Assembly (NCBI GenBank): GCA_022821965.1
Contig: JAJECN010000022.1
Coordinates: 124,001 to 188,000, forward strand
Length of the DNA stretch: 64,000 nucleotides
Origin: Candidatus Poribacteria bacterium
Lineage (GTDB): Bacteria; Poribacteria; WGA-4E; WGA-3G
Direction of reading: 5' to 3'
The translations under genes were made by a program, and so were the position numbers. The stretch's first letter is position 1. The number at the start of each line of letters is the position of its first letter. Positions 25,320 to 35,688 of this stretch are shown here, one piece after another. Under the pieces are notes generated by a model that ran no database searches, had not been told where the DNA came from, and saw only the letters and a list, made by a program, of their open reading frames with translations.

Positions 25320-26519
25320 ATGGCTAAGGAAACATTTGAAAGAACTAAGCCGCACGTTAATGTTGGAACAATCGGCCACGTTGACCACGGTAAGACGACG
25401 CTGACAGCAGCAATTACTATGGTGCTCTCAAAGCTTGCCGATACCGATTACGTCATGGAATATGACGAAATCGACAAGGCACCAGAAGAAAAAGAGCGTG
25501 GCATTACCATTAACACAGCACACGTTGAATATGAAACCGAGAATCGGCATTATGCACACGTGGATTGCCCTGGACACGCCGACTATATCAAGAACATGAT
25601 TACCGGTGCAGCACAGATGGATGGCGCGATCCTCGTTGTATCCGCTGCTGATGGTCCTATGCCTCAAACGCGTGAGCACGTGCTACTCGCGCGGCAGGTG
25701 AACGTGCCCTCTCTCGTTGTTTTCCTGAATAAAGCAGATATGGTTGATGACGAAGAGCTTCTTGAACTCGTTGAATTGGAAGTTCGCGAATTGCTCAGCG
25801 ATTATGACTTCCCTGGTGACGATATTCCTATCGTCATAGGTTCCGCCCTTGAAGCGATGGAATCCGGCGGCGATCCGGGCAACGAAGCATGTCAACCAAT
25901 TCTGGAACTCATGGAAGCTGTTGATGATTACATTCCAGAACCTGTGCGTGATACGGACAGACCCTTCCTGATGCCGATAGAAGACATCTTCACCATCAGT
26001 GGACGTGGTACTGTTGTAACGGGACGTGTGGAACGTGGTACCGTTGAAATCGGAAACACGGTTGAAATCGTTGGTTTGCGCGAAACACAGGACACCGTCG
26101 TCACGGGTGTTGAGATGTTTAAGAAAAGCCTCGACGAAGGTCAAGCTGGTGACAATCTCGGTGCGCTGCTACGTGGTGTTGAGCGTGATGAGGTTGAACG
26201 TGGACAAGTCTTAGCAGTCCCTGGGACCGTTACGCCGCATACGCAATTTGAAGCCGAAGCCTATATTCTCACAAAAGATGAAGGCGGACGTTGGAATCCA
26301 TTCTTTAGCGGCTACAGACCGCAGTTCTATTTCCGGACAACCGACGTAACCGGAGAGATGAATCTCCCAGAAGGCATCGAAATGATTATGCCTGGCGACA
26401 ACGCAAAGATCACCGTAAAACTTTCCAAACCGATCGCGATGGAAGAACAACTCCGATTCGCGATTAGGGAAGGCGGCCAAACTGTCGGTGCCGGTGTTGT
26501 GTCCAAAATCATTGAATAA
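25320..26519 (+). CDS. tuf: Elongation factor Tu
   Basis: 399 residues. [14 protein letters not shown] (G1), [14 protein letters not shown] (switch I), [20 protein letters not shown] (G3), NKADMVDD (G4), then the two beta-barrel domains with [14 protein letters not shown] and the C-terminal [15 protein letters not shown]. It delivers aminoacyl-tRNA to the ribosome. It is followed at once by a strong intrinsic terminator, so the str part can end here. Confidence 0.98.
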   Translation: MAKETFERTKPHVNVGTIGHVDHGKTTLTAAITMVLSKLADTDYVMEYDEIDKAPEEKERGITINTAHVEYETENRHYAHVDCPGHADYIKNMITGAAQMDGAILVVSAADGPMPQTREHVLLARQVNVPSLVVFLNKADMVDDEELLELVELEVRELLSDYDFPGDDIPIVIGSALEAMESGGDPGNEACQPILELMEAVDDYIPEPVRDTDRPFLMPIEDIFTISGRGTVVTGRVERGTVEIGNTVEIVGLRETQDTVVTGVEMFKKSLDEGQAGDNLGALLRGVERDEVERGQVLAVPGTVTPHTQFEAEAYILTKDEGGRWNPFFSGYRPQFYFRTTDVTGEMNLPEGIEMIMPGDNAKITVKLSKPIAMEEQLRFAIREGGQTVGAGVVSKIIE

Positions 26520-26527
26520 AACGTTTA

Positions 26528-26553
26528 GGGCAGGACTCACGTCCTGCCCTTTT
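26528..26553 (+). terminator. Intrinsic terminator after tuf
   Basis: GGGCAGGAC (26528-26536), loop TCAC, exact complement GTCCTGCCC (26541-26549), then TTTT. It is 9 bp past the tuf stop and separates the str genes from rpsJ. Confidence 0.88.
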
Positions 26554-26626
26554 AATGCTATCGACACAGAGCGTTGGGTATGTAAAACAGTGGCAATGCT
26601 CTGTTTGATAAAGGCGATACGAAAAG

Positions 26627-26938
26627 ATGGACAATCAAAAAATTCGCATCCGGCTCAAGGCATTTGACTATCGGTTGTTAGACCTGTCGTCAAAGCAGAT
26701 AGCAGAAACTGCGAAACGTACGGGCGCAGCTGTCTCCGGTCCGATTCCATTGCCGACGAAAAAGCATACCTACACCGTTCAACGTTCAACGTTTACAGAC
26801 AAGAAGTCGCGTGAACAGTTTGAGATGCGGATTCATAAACGTCTGCTGGATATCTTAGAGACGACCCCTAAAACCGTTGATGCTTTGATGCGTTTGGACC
26901 TGCCGGCAGGTGTCGATGTCAAAATTACGCTTCTGTAG
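26627..26938 (+). CDS. rpsJ: 30S ribosomal protein S10
   Basis: 103 residues, standard length: [51 protein letters not shown] and a C-terminal GVDVKITLL. First gene of the S10 block, 74 bp after the tuf terminator; its product is also the NusE antitermination factor. The next gene is separated by an inverted-repeat element. Confidence 0.97.
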   Translation: MDNQKIRIRLKAFDYRLLDLSSKQIAETAKRTGAAVSGPIPLPTKKHTYTVQRSTFTDKKSREQFEMRIHKRLLDILETTPKTVDALMRLDLPAGVDVKITLL

Positions 26939-26943
26939 AAAAT

Positions 26944-27029
26944 AGTCGTCGGTTATCGGTTATCGGTTTTCAGTTAAAGAGGGGTTCGTTAAACGAAAAC
27001 CTCTTACTGGTCCCTGACAACTGACAACC
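26944..27029. repeat. GTTATCGG inverted-repeat element, copy between rpsJ and rplC
   Basis: The left arm holds GGTTATCGG units (GTCGTCGGTTATCGGTTATC); the right arm ends CTGACAACTGACAACC, the approximate complement. The arms flank GTTAAAGAGGGG..CCTCTTAC, so the transcript could fold into a long stem. The ~90-bp element lies inside the operon. Relatives at 36207, 38860, 41732 and half a copy at 49283. Confidence 0.75.
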
Positions 27030-27049
27030 ATTAAAAAAGGCGAAAGAAA

Positions 27050-27691
27050 ATGGTTAATGGAATTATTGGCCGCAAAGTCGGCATGACACAAATCTTTGAG
27101 GATTCAGGAGAAGCCGTGCCTGTTACCGTCATTGAAGCAGGTCCTTGTCCAATTGTTCAACTCAAAACAGCAGAAAAAGACGGATACCAAGCAGTTCAGT
27201 TAGGTTTCGGAGAACGGAAAGAGAGCCGCGTGAATAGTCCGAAGCGTGGACATTTCGCCAAAGCCGAAGTTGATCCAACTTTTGTGCTTCGGGAGTTTCG
27301 TGTGCAGAGCCTCGAAGACGTATCCGTAGGAAGTGTTGTTGATGCCAGTGTCTTTTCAGAGGGTGAACTTGTTGATGTGACCGGTACCTCAAAAGGACGT
27401 GGTTTCACGGGTGTCGTAAAACGCTGGAAGTTCGCTGGTGGTAAGAAGAGCCACGGTGGGGAACAAGACCTTCGGCGTCCCGGCTCGATTGGAGCGAGCG
27501 CGACACCGTCACGAGTCTTCAAAGGAAAACGGATGGCTGGACGTTCGGGTGCTAAACGCCATACTATCCAAAATTTACCTGTGATTCAAGCCGATCCTGA
27601 ACGTAACCTGTTGGTGATAAAAGGGGCTGTTCCCGGACCACCCAACGGTTTACTTCTGATTAGAAAGGCATCTAAAGCACCGAGTGCATAG
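27050..27691 (+). CDS. rplC: 50S ribosomal protein L3
   Basis: 213 residues: [20 protein letters not shown] start, [35 protein letters not shown] and [20 protein letters not shown], all typical of L3, an early 23S rRNA-binding protein whose loop reaches the peptidyl-transferase centre. The ATG follows a repeat element and an AAGGCGAAAG ribosome site. Confidence 0.97.
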   Translation: MVNGIIGRKVGMTQIFEDSGEAVPVTVIEAGPCPIVQLKTAEKDGYQAVQLGFGERKESRVNSPKRGHFAKAEVDPTFVLREFRVQSLEDVSVGSVVDASVFSEGELVDVTGTSKGRGFTGVVKRWKFAGGKKSHGGEQDLRRPGSIGASATPSRVFKGKRMAGRSGAKRHTIQNLPVIQADPERNLLVIKGAVPGPPNGLLLIRKASKAPSA

Positions 27692-27730
27692 GTAGACAAT
27701 CTCCACCAAACAGATTGTCAAGAGGAAAAT

Positions 27731-28378
27731 ATGTCAACTTTAGCTGTACACAACAGATCCGGAGCCGTCCTTCACGAAAAGGAATTAGCCGATGCCTTTA
27801 CCAATACTGAGGTAAATGTCCCTGTGATCCACCAGTGTGTCGTTGCCTACCTCGCCAATCAACGGCAAGGTACTGCGTCAACGAAAACTCGGAGTGAGGT
27901 GAAAGGCAGCGGAAGAAAACTCTACCGCCAAAAGGGAACCGGTAGGGCTCGTGTCGGACATGCGAAGTCTCCAAATCGAGTGCATGGTGGTGTCGCATTC
28001 GGACCGAAACCGCGCAGTTACCGGCAATACACCCCGAAACGGGTTCGTCAACTTGGGCTCCACAGCGCACTTGCAGACAGGTTTCAGAATCAGCAGTGCA
28101 TTCTTGTTGAAGATTTCACACTCGAACGCCCGCGAACCAAGGACATCATCAACATGTTAAAGGCTGTGAATGCTGAAGGAAAAGTGTTGCTGGTTCTCAA
28201 TGAACACGACACGAATATCCACCTCTCTGTAAGGAACATTCCACAAGTTAATAGCTGCATCTGGAATAACCTCAACGTTTATCAGGTCATGTGGCATGAC
28301 ACACTGATAATCACTGAAAACGCCGCTGAGAAACTGGAATCCAAATTTGTCAGCATTGGTGTAGAGACAGAAGGATAA
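27731..28378 (+). CDS. rplD: 50S ribosomal protein L4
   Basis: 215 residues. The long exit-tunnel loop is clear: VKGSGRKLYRQKGTGRARVG, then HGGVAFGPKPRSY. L4 lines the tunnel constriction and in E. coli also represses its operon. C-terminal part RTKDIINMLKA and the NLNVYQVMWHDTLIITENA segment fit. AGAGGAAAAT precedes the ATG. Confidence 0.96.
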   Translation: MSTLAVHNRSGAVLHEKELADAFTNTEVNVPVIHQCVVAYLANQRQGTASTKTRSEVKGSGRKLYRQKGTGRARVGHAKSPNRVHGGVAFGPKPRSYRQYTPKRVRQLGLHSALADRFQNQQCILVEDFTLERPRTKDIINMLKAVNAEGKVLLVLNEHDTNIHLSVRNIPQVNSCIWNNLNVYQVMWHDTLIITENAAEKLESKFVSIGVETEG

Positions 28379-28383
28379 AGCTG

Positions 28384-28686
28384 ATGAAAGACGCATATCA
28401 GGTTATATTACAGCCACTAATCACGGAGAAAAGCACAATACTCCGCGAGGGTAACAAGTACGCGTTTGTTGTTAATCGCGATGCGACGAAACCCCAAATT
28501 CGGCGAGCTGCGGAAGAATTGTTCGATATTGAAGGGGATATTCTCAAAGTTCGTACGATGCGCGTTCGCGGCAAACCTAAAGGTAAAATGTTGCGTTACC
28601 AACGTGGTAGAAAACCGAATTGGAAGAAAGCGATCATTACTTTAAGAGAAGGTGCAACCATCCAAGCCTTTGAAACGATATTATAG
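28384..28686 (+). CDS. rplW: 50S ribosomal protein L23
   Basis: 100 residues: [40 protein letters not shown], then the basic loop [20 protein letters not shown] and [11 protein letters not shown]. It sits at the tunnel exit, docking site for trigger factor and SRP. It starts 5 bp after rplD. Confidence 0.96.
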   Translation: MKDAYQVILQPLITEKSTILREGNKYAFVVNRDATKPQIRRAAEELFDIEGDILKVRTMRVRGKPKGKMLRYQRGRKPNWKKAIITLREGATIQAFETIL

Positions 28687-28709
28687 GGACATCAAGTGAG
28701 GAAATCAGA

Positions 28710-29525
28710 GTGCCTAAAACTTATTCACCGATAACCCCAAGTCGCCGGTTTATGACCGGGTATACCTTTGAAGAAATTACGCGGGACAAACCGGAGAAAT
28801 CTCTTGTCAAAGGTATGAAGCAGAAAGCTGGTCGAAATGCCAGTGGTCGTATGACAGTGAGACGGCGTGGTGGCGGCCACAAACGTCGATACCGGGTCAT
28901 TGATTTCAAACGAGACAAGTTTGGCATCCCTGCTAAAGTTGCCTCAATTGAATACGATCCGAATCGGTCAGCACATATAGCACTGCTACACTATGTTGAC
29001 GGCGAAAAACGTTACATTCTCGCGCCTGTTGGTATTCAGGTTGGCGACATGTTAAATTCAGGTGCGGACGCGGAAATTCGCGTTGGTAACGCTTTACCGC
29101 TTGAAAGGATTCCGCTCGGCTCCTCAATTCATAACATAGAGATGCATCCTGGCAAAGGTGGACAACTGGTACGGAGTGCTGGCGGTGCTGCGCAATTGGT
29201 TGACAGAGAAGGAAAATACGCGCGTATCCGACTTCCGTCAGGCGAAATTCGGCTTGTCTTAGTGCAAGCAATGGCAACACTTGGACAAGTTGGCAACGTT
29301 AGTAAAATCGTCATCGGTAAAGCGGGCCGCTCAAGATGGCTCGGAAAACGACCGAAGGTTCGTGGTGTGGCAATGAATCCGATTGATCATCCACATGGCG
29401 GTGGAGAAGGGAAGAGCTCCGGTGGTAGACATCCAGTTACCCCTTGGGGCGTTCCAACGAAGGGATATAAGACGCGAAATCCGAAGAAGAAATCGGGTCG
29501 TTATATTGTTGGAAAACGTAAATAA
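28710..29525 (+). CDS. rplB: 50S ribosomal protein L2
   Basis: 271 residues from GTG 28710, close to the usual ~275. Blocks: [40 protein letters not shown], the C-terminal [20 protein letters not shown] with the His needed for peptidyl-transferase assembly, and [27 protein letters not shown] ribosome site precedes it. Confidence 0.97.
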   Translation: MPKTYSPITPSRRFMTGYTFEEITRDKPEKSLVKGMKQKAGRNASGRMTVRRRGGGHKRRYRVIDFKRDKFGIPAKVASIEYDPNRSAHIALLHYVDGEKRYILAPVGIQVGDMLNSGADAEIRVGNALPLERIPLGSSIHNIEMHPGKGGQLVRSAGGAAQLVDREGKYARIRLPSGEIRLVLVQAMATLGQVGNVSKIVIGKAGRSRWLGKRPKVRGVAMNPIDHPHGGGEGKSSGGRHPVTPWGVPTKGYKTRNPKKKSGRYIVGKRK

Positions 29526-29585
29526 TCCTTTTCGTAACGCCTCGTTCGGTACGGACTAAATGTTTACAAGGTAGAGGAGAACATA

Positions 29586-29876
29586 ATGGCGCGCTCTCTG
29601 AAAAAAGGACCTTACATAGATACCAAACTTGCTAAGAAGGTAGCTGCTATGGAACGTTCCGGTAGCAAGCGGGTGATTCGGACTTGGTCCCGTCGTTCAA
29701 TGATTACCCCTGAGTTGGTAGGACACACTTTGGCGATTTATAACGGCAAAAAATTCTTTCCGGTGTACATTACGGAGAACATGGTAGGACATAAGCTGGG
29801 GGAATTCTCGCCAACTCGCACCTTCCGCTCTCATGCTGGTGGTGGCGGTGGTGGTGGTGTTGTTGCCAGAAGATAA
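29586..29876 (+). CDS. rpsS: 30S ribosomal protein S19
   Basis: 96 residues: [67 protein letters not shown]. It binds the 30S head. The end is a run of Gly ([11 protein letters not shown]) in place of the usual KxxKK tail. Confidence 0.96.
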   Translation: MARSLKKGPYIDTKLAKKVAAMERSGSKRVIRTWSRRSMITPELVGHTLAIYNGKKFFPVYITENMVGHKLGEFSPTRTFRSHAGGGGGGGVVARR

Positions 29877-29997
29877 TTTTGTGATAGCCTTCATCGCAGA
29901 TTGAGGCACGTTGCATGCTCTTTTATGAAGTGATGCGTTTGAATGTCTCATATAAATCACGATGAAATCAGTTAATTGCTTTTATTAGGAGACACTG

Positions 29998-30351
29998 ATG
30001 GAAGCCAGATCTAAGATTAGGAACGCGTCGGTTGCACCCCGGAAAGCACGCTTAGTAGCCGATCTCGTCCGTAATCAGTATGTTGAGGATGCGTTAAGTC
30101 AGCTGCGCTTTACGCATAAAGCCGCGTCCCCTATAATTTACAAACTGATTCAGTCAGCAGCTGCAAATGCGCAATATCAGGATCCGAACATCGATATCAC
30201 AAACTTATATGTCAAAGAGATTCGGGTTGATGAAGGGATTACGCGGAAATGGATACGTCCCCGGGCGCGAGGCATGGCAAATAGAATTCTAAAACGGAGC
30301 AGTCATATCGTCGTTGTTGTTGATGAAGAGAGTAGCGAAAATGGTGAGTAA
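29998..30351 (+). CDS. rplV: 50S ribosomal protein L22
   Basis: 117 residues: IRNASVAPRKARLVADLVRN, KAASPIIYKLIQSAAANAQY, and the tunnel-loop/C-terminal block WIRPRARGMANRILKRSSHI, with a short acidic tail. L22 contacts the exit tunnel. A 121-bp spacer separates it from rpsS. Confidence 0.96.
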   Translation: MEARSKIRNASVAPRKARLVADLVRNQYVEDALSQLRFTHKAASPIIYKLIQSAAANAQYQDPNIDITNLYVKEIRVDEGITRKWIRPRARGMANRILKRSSHIVVVVDEESSENGE

Positions 30352-30415
30352 CAACACGCTGACAACGCGCCGATAGCACCATAGCGAACGGGAAATAGTT
30401 TGACAGGAGGTTTGC

Positions 30416-31243
30416 GTGGGACAAAAAACTCACCCGCGTGGATTACGCTTAGGAATCATTGAAACGTGGGATTCAAAGTGGTACAGTGAACGCGATTACG
30501 CCAAGTGGCTCCACGAAGATTTTAAAATTCAAGAGTTCGTCAAAGAGCAACTTGCGCGTGCTGGTATTTCGCGTGTTGAAGTGGAACGCGTCGCTGACCG
30601 CTGCAGTATTAATATCCATACAGCCCGCCCAGGTATCGTGATCGGTCGCCGCGGTGCAGAAGCCGAGAAGCTACAAGCACTCATCGAAAAAGAGGTCGGT
30701 TGTTCTGTCCGGATTAATGTCTCGGAAATCAGAGAACCAGAACTTGATGCGCAACTCGTAGCAGAAGATGTAGCGACACAAATAGAACGCCGTGCTGGCT
30801 TTAAGCAAGCGATGCGGCGTAAAATTTCCGGTTCAATACAAGCAGGTGCATTGGGCGTTAAGATCATGGTGAGTGGCAGGTTGGATGGTAAGGAAATTGC
30901 CCGTGCGGAGTCGAGTATCGAAGGACGGGTACCTCTTCACACACTCAGAGCCGATGTTGACTACGGGTTTACGGAAGCAAACACGACATACGGTAAAATC
31001 GGGGTCAAAACATGGATTTTTAAAGGTGAAATTATTGGGGTCCCGGACAAATTAAAAGGTGAACCGTCTGTCCGCCGTCAATCTGGGCGCCGTGAAGACA
31101 CAGGTTCGCAACGTTCCGAACGCCGCCGTAGTGACAGACGTTCTGGACAATCCGGTGAGCAAGGTAGAGGCAGAGGTGAACAGGGTAGAGGCAGAGGTCG
31201 TCGTCGGCAACGTCGGAGCGGAGGGAACTCTGAGAGTCGTTGA
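30416..31243 (+). CDS. rpsC: 30S ribosomal protein S3 with an Arg/Gly-rich tail
   Basis: 275 residues from GTG 30416 (AGGAGG upstream). The core (1-~217) is S3: GQKTHPRGLRLGIIETWDSK, the KH motif GIVIGRRGAEAEKLQALIEK, RRAGFKQAMRRKISGSIQAG, YGFTEANTTYGKIGVKTWIF. A further ~58 residues are almost only Arg, Ser, Gly, Glu and Gln, with a direct repeat (EQGRGRGEQGRGRG). S3 is usually ~210-240 residues. The tail would lie at the mRNA entry side. Confidence 0.95.
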   Translation: MGQKTHPRGLRLGIIETWDSKWYSERDYAKWLHEDFKIQEFVKEQLARAGISRVEVERVADRCSINIHTARPGIVIGRRGAEAEKLQALIEKEVGCSVRINVSEIREPELDAQLVAEDVATQIERRAGFKQAMRRKISGSIQAGALGVKIMVSGRLDGKEIARAESSIEGRVPLHTLRADVDYGFTEANTTYGKIGVKTWIFKGEIIGVPDKLKGEPSVRRQSGRREDTGSQRSERRRSDRRSGQSGEQGRGRGEQGRGRGRRRQRRSGGNSESR

Positions 31244-31277
31244 TAACCGCATTTATGACTTTTAAGGAGGCATTTAA

Positions 31278-31691
31278 GTGTTAATGCCGAAACGTGTGAT
31301 GCGCCGGTATGTGCATCGCGGAAAACGCCGTGGAAAGCCGCTCCGAGGTTCCAGGATTAACTTTGGTGAGTACGGCTTGCAAGCGATGGAAGCTGGTTGG
31401 ATTACCAGCAACCAAATTGAATCGGCACGTGTCGCTATTACGCGATATGTACGCCGTGGTGGAAAACTTTGGATTAAAATTTTTCCACATAAACCACTGA
31501 GTAAACAACCTGCTGAAACACGCATGGGTAAAGGTAAAAAGGGTCCGCCTGAACATTGGGTTGCTGTTGTTAAACCCGGTAGAGTCCTTTACGAATTAAG
31601 CGGGGTTTCGCTTGAAGATGCAAAAGGGGCGATGGAACGAGCCGCCCACAAATTGCCAATCAAAACTAAGTTCGTTGCACGGAATGAGTAA
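31278..31691 (+). CDS. rplP: 50S ribosomal protein L16
   Basis: 137 residues. GTG 31278 gives the usual MLMPKRV start, with AAGGAGG 7 bases upstream. Blocks: [61 protein letters not shown]16 helps place A-site tRNA. Confidence 0.97.
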   Translation: MLMPKRVMRRYVHRGKRRGKPLRGSRINFGEYGLQAMEAGWITSNQIESARVAITRYVRRGGKLWIKIFPHKPLSKQPAETRMGKGKKGPPEHWVAVVKPGRVLYELSGVSLEDAKGAMERAAHKLPIKTKFVARNE

Positions 31692-31777
31692 TTTCGTCTG
31701 CGACTCCGACGTTGGAAAAATCATGGGTGTAGTAACGCAGCCCCGTGGTTTGAGAACACGCAAGGAGATTCGGAAAA

Positions 31778-31966
31778 ATGAAAGCGGATGAACTACGAGG
31801 AAAGACAACCGAAGAATTAGAAGGTGAACTGAAGGCTCTGAAAGAGAATTTGTTTAACCAGAAATTCCGAAATATCTTAGGCCAACAAGAGGACACAACG
31901 CTTATTGGAAAGATCCGGAAGGACATTGCACGTGTGAAAACTGTTCTAAGGTCCCGTTCAGAGTAA
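31778..31966 (+). CDS. rpmC: 50S ribosomal protein L29
   Basis: 62 residues: MKADELRGKTTEELEGELKA, LKENLFNQKFRNILGQQEDT, IRKDIARVKTVLRSR. Standard two-helix L29 at the tunnel exit near L23. Confidence 0.95.
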   Translation: MKADELRGKTTEELEGELKALKENLFNQKFRNILGQQEDTTLIGKIRKDIARVKTVLRSRSE

Positions 31967-32070
31967 TGGAACTCATAGGGCAAGGTTGCGTGCCTCAGCA
32001 GTATTCCGTTTCGCCAAATTTGTACTGTGTACTTACAAAAAATAGGTTTTGACTGGTTTGGAGGATAAAG

Positions 32071-32346
32071 TTGAACGAGGAAAGACGAAAACATCGTAAA
32101 TCTCGGACAGGTCTTGTTACAGGTAACAGTATGGACAAAACTGTCGCAGTGTCACTTGTTCGGCGCTATCAACATCCCCTTTACAAAAAGGTAGTCCGGA
32201 AAACGAAAAAGGTTTTGGCTCACGATGAGCAGAATAGTTGTAACGTCGGTGACGTGGTGCAGGTTGTCGAAACCCGGCCGCTGAGTCGTCATAAAAGGTG
32301 GCGGGTCCAAGCGATAGTAAGCTCAGTACAACCCGCAAACGATTAA
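32071..32346 (+). CDS. rpsQ: 30S ribosomal protein S17
   Basis: 91 residues from TTG 32071 (GGAGGA upstream). Blocks: RTGLVTGNSMDKTVAVSLVR, HPLYKKVVRKTKKVLAHDEQ, GDVVQVVETRPLSRHKRWRV. An OB-fold protein of the 30S body. Confidence 0.96.
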   Translation: MNEERRKHRKSRTGLVTGNSMDKTVAVSLVRRYQHPLYKKVVRKTKKVLAHDEQNSCNVGDVVQVVETRPLSRHKRWRVQAIVSSVQPAND

Positions 32347-32504
32347 GAAGTGCCTCTACCAATAGCACGCGTGGTTTGTAACGTGTCTGTGAAACCAAAT
32401 AGCGTAGCAACGTGGATCGTATAGCACTTGAGAAGAAAGGGTTTGATCTCCACTCTGACGTTTCCAAACAAACCGCTTTGAAAACGATAGAGGAGGATAT
32501 AAAA

Positions 32505-32873
32505 ATGGTTCAATCATATACTCGATTAACCTGTGCTGATAATACTGGCGCAAGGCAATTAATGTGCATTAGCGTGCTTGGTGGAACTCGTCGTCGCTAT
32601 GCGCGCGTAGGCGACGTGATCGTAGCAAGCATTAAGGAAGCGATACCTAATACACAGGTAACTGCTGGTGAAGTTGTGCGCGCAGTCGTTGTCCGTACTA
32701 CCAAAGAATATCGACGTGCAGACGGCTCCTATATTAAATTCGACCAGAATGCTGCGGTTCTAATTGACCCGCAGAATGAACCACGTGGCACCCGAATTTT
32801 CGGACCAGTTGCTCGTGAACTCAGGGAAAAGAAGTTCACCCGAATTGTCTCGCTTGCACCGGAGGTTATTTAG
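32505..32873 (+). CDS. rplN: 50S ribosomal protein L14
   Basis: 122 residues from ATG 32505, where GAGGAGG gives a ribosome site; the open frame runs 31 codons further upstream without L14 likeness. [58 protein letters not shown] and [17 protein letters not shown] match L14. Confidence 0.97.
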   Translation: MVQSYTRLTCADNTGARQLMCISVLGGTRRRYARVGDVIVASIKEAIPNTQVTAGEVVRAVVVRTTKEYRRADGSYIKFDQNAAVLIDPQNEPRGTRIFGPVARELREKKFTRIVSLAPEVI

Positions 32874-32883
32874 GAGGACGATT

Positions 32884-33117
32884 GTGGCAAAGCAAAAACT
32901 ACATATCAAGAAGGATGACACGGTAGTAGTTCTTAGTGGGAAGAACCGGGGTAGACAAGGTGTTGTTTTAGAGGTGTTCCCAAAGAAACAGCGGGCAATC
33001 GTTGAAGGCGTTCATATCGTCACACGACACCTTCGGCCCAACCAAGCAGGACAAGGTGGTGTTGTTGAACGCGAAGGCACTATTCACGTTTCTAACCTCA
33101 AAAAGGTTGATGCCTAA
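32884..33117 (+). CDS. rplX: 50S ribosomal protein L24, short form
   Basis: 77 residues from GTG 32884 (TAGGAGGAC overlaps the rplN stop). LHIKKDDTVVVLSGKNRGRQ (KOW motif), EVFPKKQRAIVEGVHIVTRH, REGTIHVSNLKKVDA. It ends soon after the conserved HVSN, whereas most L24 continue ~25 residues further. L24 starts 50S assembly. Confidence 0.95.
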   Translation: MAKQKLHIKKDDTVVVLSGKNRGRQGVVLEVFPKKQRAIVEGVHIVTRHLRPNQAGQGGVVEREGTIHVSNLKKVDA

Positions 33118-33207
33118 ACCGGAGCAGATCGCTCCAGACACCGCAGAAGAGGTGTCCTATAACAGCCCCCTTCATGGAATACACGATTTCTATAGGATAC
33201 AAGGCTT

Positions 33208-33771
33208 ATGAGCCCATTCAAAGAATTTTATCAATCGGAAGTCATACCCGCACTGCAAAATCACTTTAACTATGAAAATGTGATGCAGATTCCGAAATTG
33301 GACAAGGTTACACTGAACATCGGTGTTGGTGCGGCGGTTCAGACTCCAAACGTATTGGAAGATGCCGTCGAAGAATTGAGTCTAATTGCGGGGCAACGGG
33401 CAATCATCACCCGTGCCAAAAAGTCGATCTCTGCCTTCAAAATCAGAGGTCCATCGAAGTTAGGACGTACGCCGGGCATGGCTATCGGGTGTAAGGTTAC
33501 ACTTCGGCAGCAAAGGATGTATGAGTTCCTCAATCGCTTGATTAACGTCGTACTCCCCCAAATTCGGGACTTTCGTGGTGTATCGCCTGATTCTTTTGAT
33601 GGTCGCGGTAACTATTCCCTCGGTCTCACCGAGCAGTTAATTTTTCCCGAAATTGAGTACGACAAAGTTAACGACATCCGCGGACTGAATGTAACCATTG
33701 TTACCACCGCGCCAACGGACGAAGAAGGTCACGAGTTGCTAAAACTGCTGGGGATGCCGTTTCGGCAATAG
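33208..33771 (+). CDS. rplE: 50S ribosomal protein L5
   Basis: 187 residues: [80 protein letters not shown] and the C-terminal LLGMPFRQ. It binds 5S rRNA and the P-site tRNA. Confidence 0.97.
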   Translation: MSPFKEFYQSEVIPALQNHFNYENVMQIPKLDKVTLNIGVGAAVQTPNVLEDAVEELSLIAGQRAIITRAKKSISAFKIRGPSKLGRTPGMAIGCKVTLRQQRMYEFLNRLINVVLPQIRDFRGVSPDSFDGRGNYSLGLTEQLIFPEIEYDKVNDIRGLNVTIVTTAPTDEEGHELLKLLGMPFRQ

Positions 33772-33889
33772 ATTCAGTGTGCAGGGTTTTTTGGTAAATC
33801 TACAACCAAGCACATAGGCTTCCCTGAATCCGCAGCTAACTTCCAACATCCGTACACATTACGGGTAAGTCAGGAAAGGAGCATCCAGA

Positions 33890-34075
33890 TTGGCAAGTAA
33901 ATCATGGATTGCGAAACAGAAAAGAACCCCGCGGTTCCAAACCCGACAATACAGCCGCTGTAAAAGTTGCGGTAGGGCGCGTGGGTATCTTCGCAAGTTT
34001 GAATTGTGTCGCATATGTTTTCGCCTCTATGCCCGCGCCGGTAAAATCCCCGGTGTCCGAAAGGCGAGTTGGTAA
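33890..34075 (+). CDS. rpsN: 30S ribosomal protein S14, zinc-binding short type
   Basis: 61 residues from TTG 33890 (AAAGGAG upstream). Two CxxC pairs, [20 protein letters not shown], mark the zinc-containing type-Z S14; the end [11 protein letters not shown] is standard. TTG is used though the gene is highly expressed. Confidence 0.96.
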   Translation: MASKSWIAKQKRTPRFQTRQYSRCKSCGRARGYLRKFELCRICFRLYARAGKIPGVRKASW

Positions 34076-34157
34076 AAACTGAAAGTTGTCCTCAATTACA
34101 GAAACATGACGGGCACAGCGACCCTTCAGAAACGAGAACAAATAAGGAGAATCTTTC

Positions 34158-34559
34158 ATGTCGATGACCGATCCGATTGCAGATATGTTGACCCGTATCC
34201 GCAATGCCAATATGGCAGGACATGAACGCGTTGAAATTCCCTCTTCAAAAGTCAAAGCTGAGATCGCACGCATTTTGGCAGAAGAAGGTTTCGTCCGCAA
34301 CTACCGCTTACTTGAAGACGAAAAACAGGGGATTTTAAGAATTTACTTGAAATACGGAAACACAAAAAAAGAGAAGGTCATCACAAACCTTAGGCGCGTC
34401 AGCAAACCCGGCAGGCGAGTTTACGCGAAAGCCGATAATCTGCCACGGGTTTACGGAGGACTTGGTGTCGCAATCTTATCGACATCTGGGGGGCTAAAAA
34501 CCACCCCAGAATGCCGTAGAGAAAAAATCGGCGGTGAAGTCCTTTGCTACGTCTGGTAA
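34158..34559 (+). CDS. rpsH: 30S ribosomal protein S8
   Basis: 133 residues: [73 protein letters not shown], ending GGEVLCYVW. In E. coli S8 represses the spc operon by binding near rplE. Confidence 0.97.
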   Translation: MSMTDPIADMLTRIRNANMAGHERVEIPSSKVKAEIARILAEEGFVRNYRLLEDEKQGILRIYLKYGNTKKEKVITNLRRVSKPGRRVYAKADNLPRVYGGLGVAILSTSGGLKTTPECRREKIGGEVLCYVW

Positions 34560-34598
34560 AATCTTGCTGATGACTCTCAACGAGTTGGGAGAGATAGA

Positions 34599-35168
34599 AT
34601 GTCACGTATTGGACTACAACCGATTCCGGTGCCTGACAAGGTGCAGGTAGTTTTGGACAAAAGCGACGTGCAGGTGGATGGACCGAAAGGGAGTCTCAAT
34701 TGGAAACTTCCAGAAGGGATCAATGCGACGCTTGAGGAAAACGTCCTAACCGTCCAAAGAACGAGTGAACTCAAACAATACAAAGCCTTGCACGGATTGG
34801 CACGTAGCCTCATCGCTAACATGATTGCTGGTGTTTCAGAAGGCTTTGAGAAAAAACTAAGAGTCGTTGGTACGGGTTATCGTGCCGAAGTCAATCGCGA
34901 TAAAAATTTGGTTCTTGACGTTGGCTATTCGCACTCCGTCACTTATACCCCACCTGAGGGAATAACATTGAGTGTTGAAGCGACTGAAACAATAGATGGA
35001 CAGACCCACACACCCGTTATTGTCAGTGGCATTGATAAACAACTGGTTGGACAAGTAGCGGCTTCTATTCGTCAAATTAAGAAACCGGAAATTTACAAAC
35101 CTTCCAAAGGTATCCGCTACGACGGGGAGCGCGTTCGAGATAAAGAAGGAAAAGCTGCTATTGGCTAA
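34599..35168 (+). CDS. rplF: 50S ribosomal protein L6
   Basis: 189 residues with two L6 repeats: MSRIGLQPIPVPDKVQVVLD start, KALHGLARSLIANMIAGVSE, LRVVGTGYRAEVNRDKNLVL, then the C-terminal KPEIYKPSKGIRYDGERVRD. Binds near the factor-binding site. Confidence 0.97.
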   Translation: MSRIGLQPIPVPDKVQVVLDKSDVQVDGPKGSLNWKLPEGINATLEENVLTVQRTSELKQYKALHGLARSLIANMIAGVSEGFEKKLRVVGTGYRAEVNRDKNLVLDVGYSHSVTYTPPEGITLSVEATETIDGQTHTPVIVSGIDKQLVGQVAASIRQIKKPEIYKPSKGIRYDGERVRDKEGKAAIG

Positions 35169-35228
35169 CGTTATTAGACTTTGTGCGTTAGGAAATAGCA
35201 AGCGTGTTTATAGTAATAAGGAGAACCC

Positions 35229-35597
35229 TTGGCACTCATTAAAAAGAAACGGATGGGCCATTTACGGCGCCGGAGACGTGTCCGCCAAAAGATTAGTGGC
35301 ACCGGTAACAGACCGAGGCTCTCTGTTTTTCGAAGCACAAAACATATTTATGCGCAGCTTATTAACGATGAACTTGGCGTGACGGTCGCGGAAGCCTCAA
35401 CTTTGTCCCCTGAACTGAAAGAGAACCTTTCAACCGGCGGAAATGTAACGGCAGCGGAAAGCGTTGGTGCCCTTATCGCGCAAAAAGCCAAACAGCAGAA
35501 GATTGAGGTAGTGGTCTTTGACCGGGGCGGACATCTCTACCATGGGCGCATAAAAGCGCTTGCTGAAGCTGCGAAAGCGGAAGGATTGAAGTTTTAA
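35229..35597 (+). CDS. rplR: 50S ribosomal protein L18
   Basis: 122 residues from TTG 35229 (AAGGAGAA upstream). [60 protein letters not shown]. It binds 5S rRNA with L5. Confidence 0.96.
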   Translation: MALIKKKRMGHLRRRRRVRQKISGTGNRPRLSVFRSTKHIYAQLINDELGVTVAEASTLSPELKENLSTGGNVTAAESVGALIAQKAKQQKIEVVVFDRGGHLYHGRIKALAEAAKAEGLKF

Positions 35598-35688
35598 ATA
35601 CCCCGCGAACCGGGTTCTGTTGTCAGAAAGATTGTAGGATTGACGCTATACCTAAGATAACAGGACTAACACCGGATAGGAGATTTCT

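Noticed and set aside
32764-32883. Extended N-terminus of L24
   Set aside because: It overlaps rplN in another frame; the GTG at 32884 has a strong Shine-Dalgarno and begins exactly at the L24 fold.
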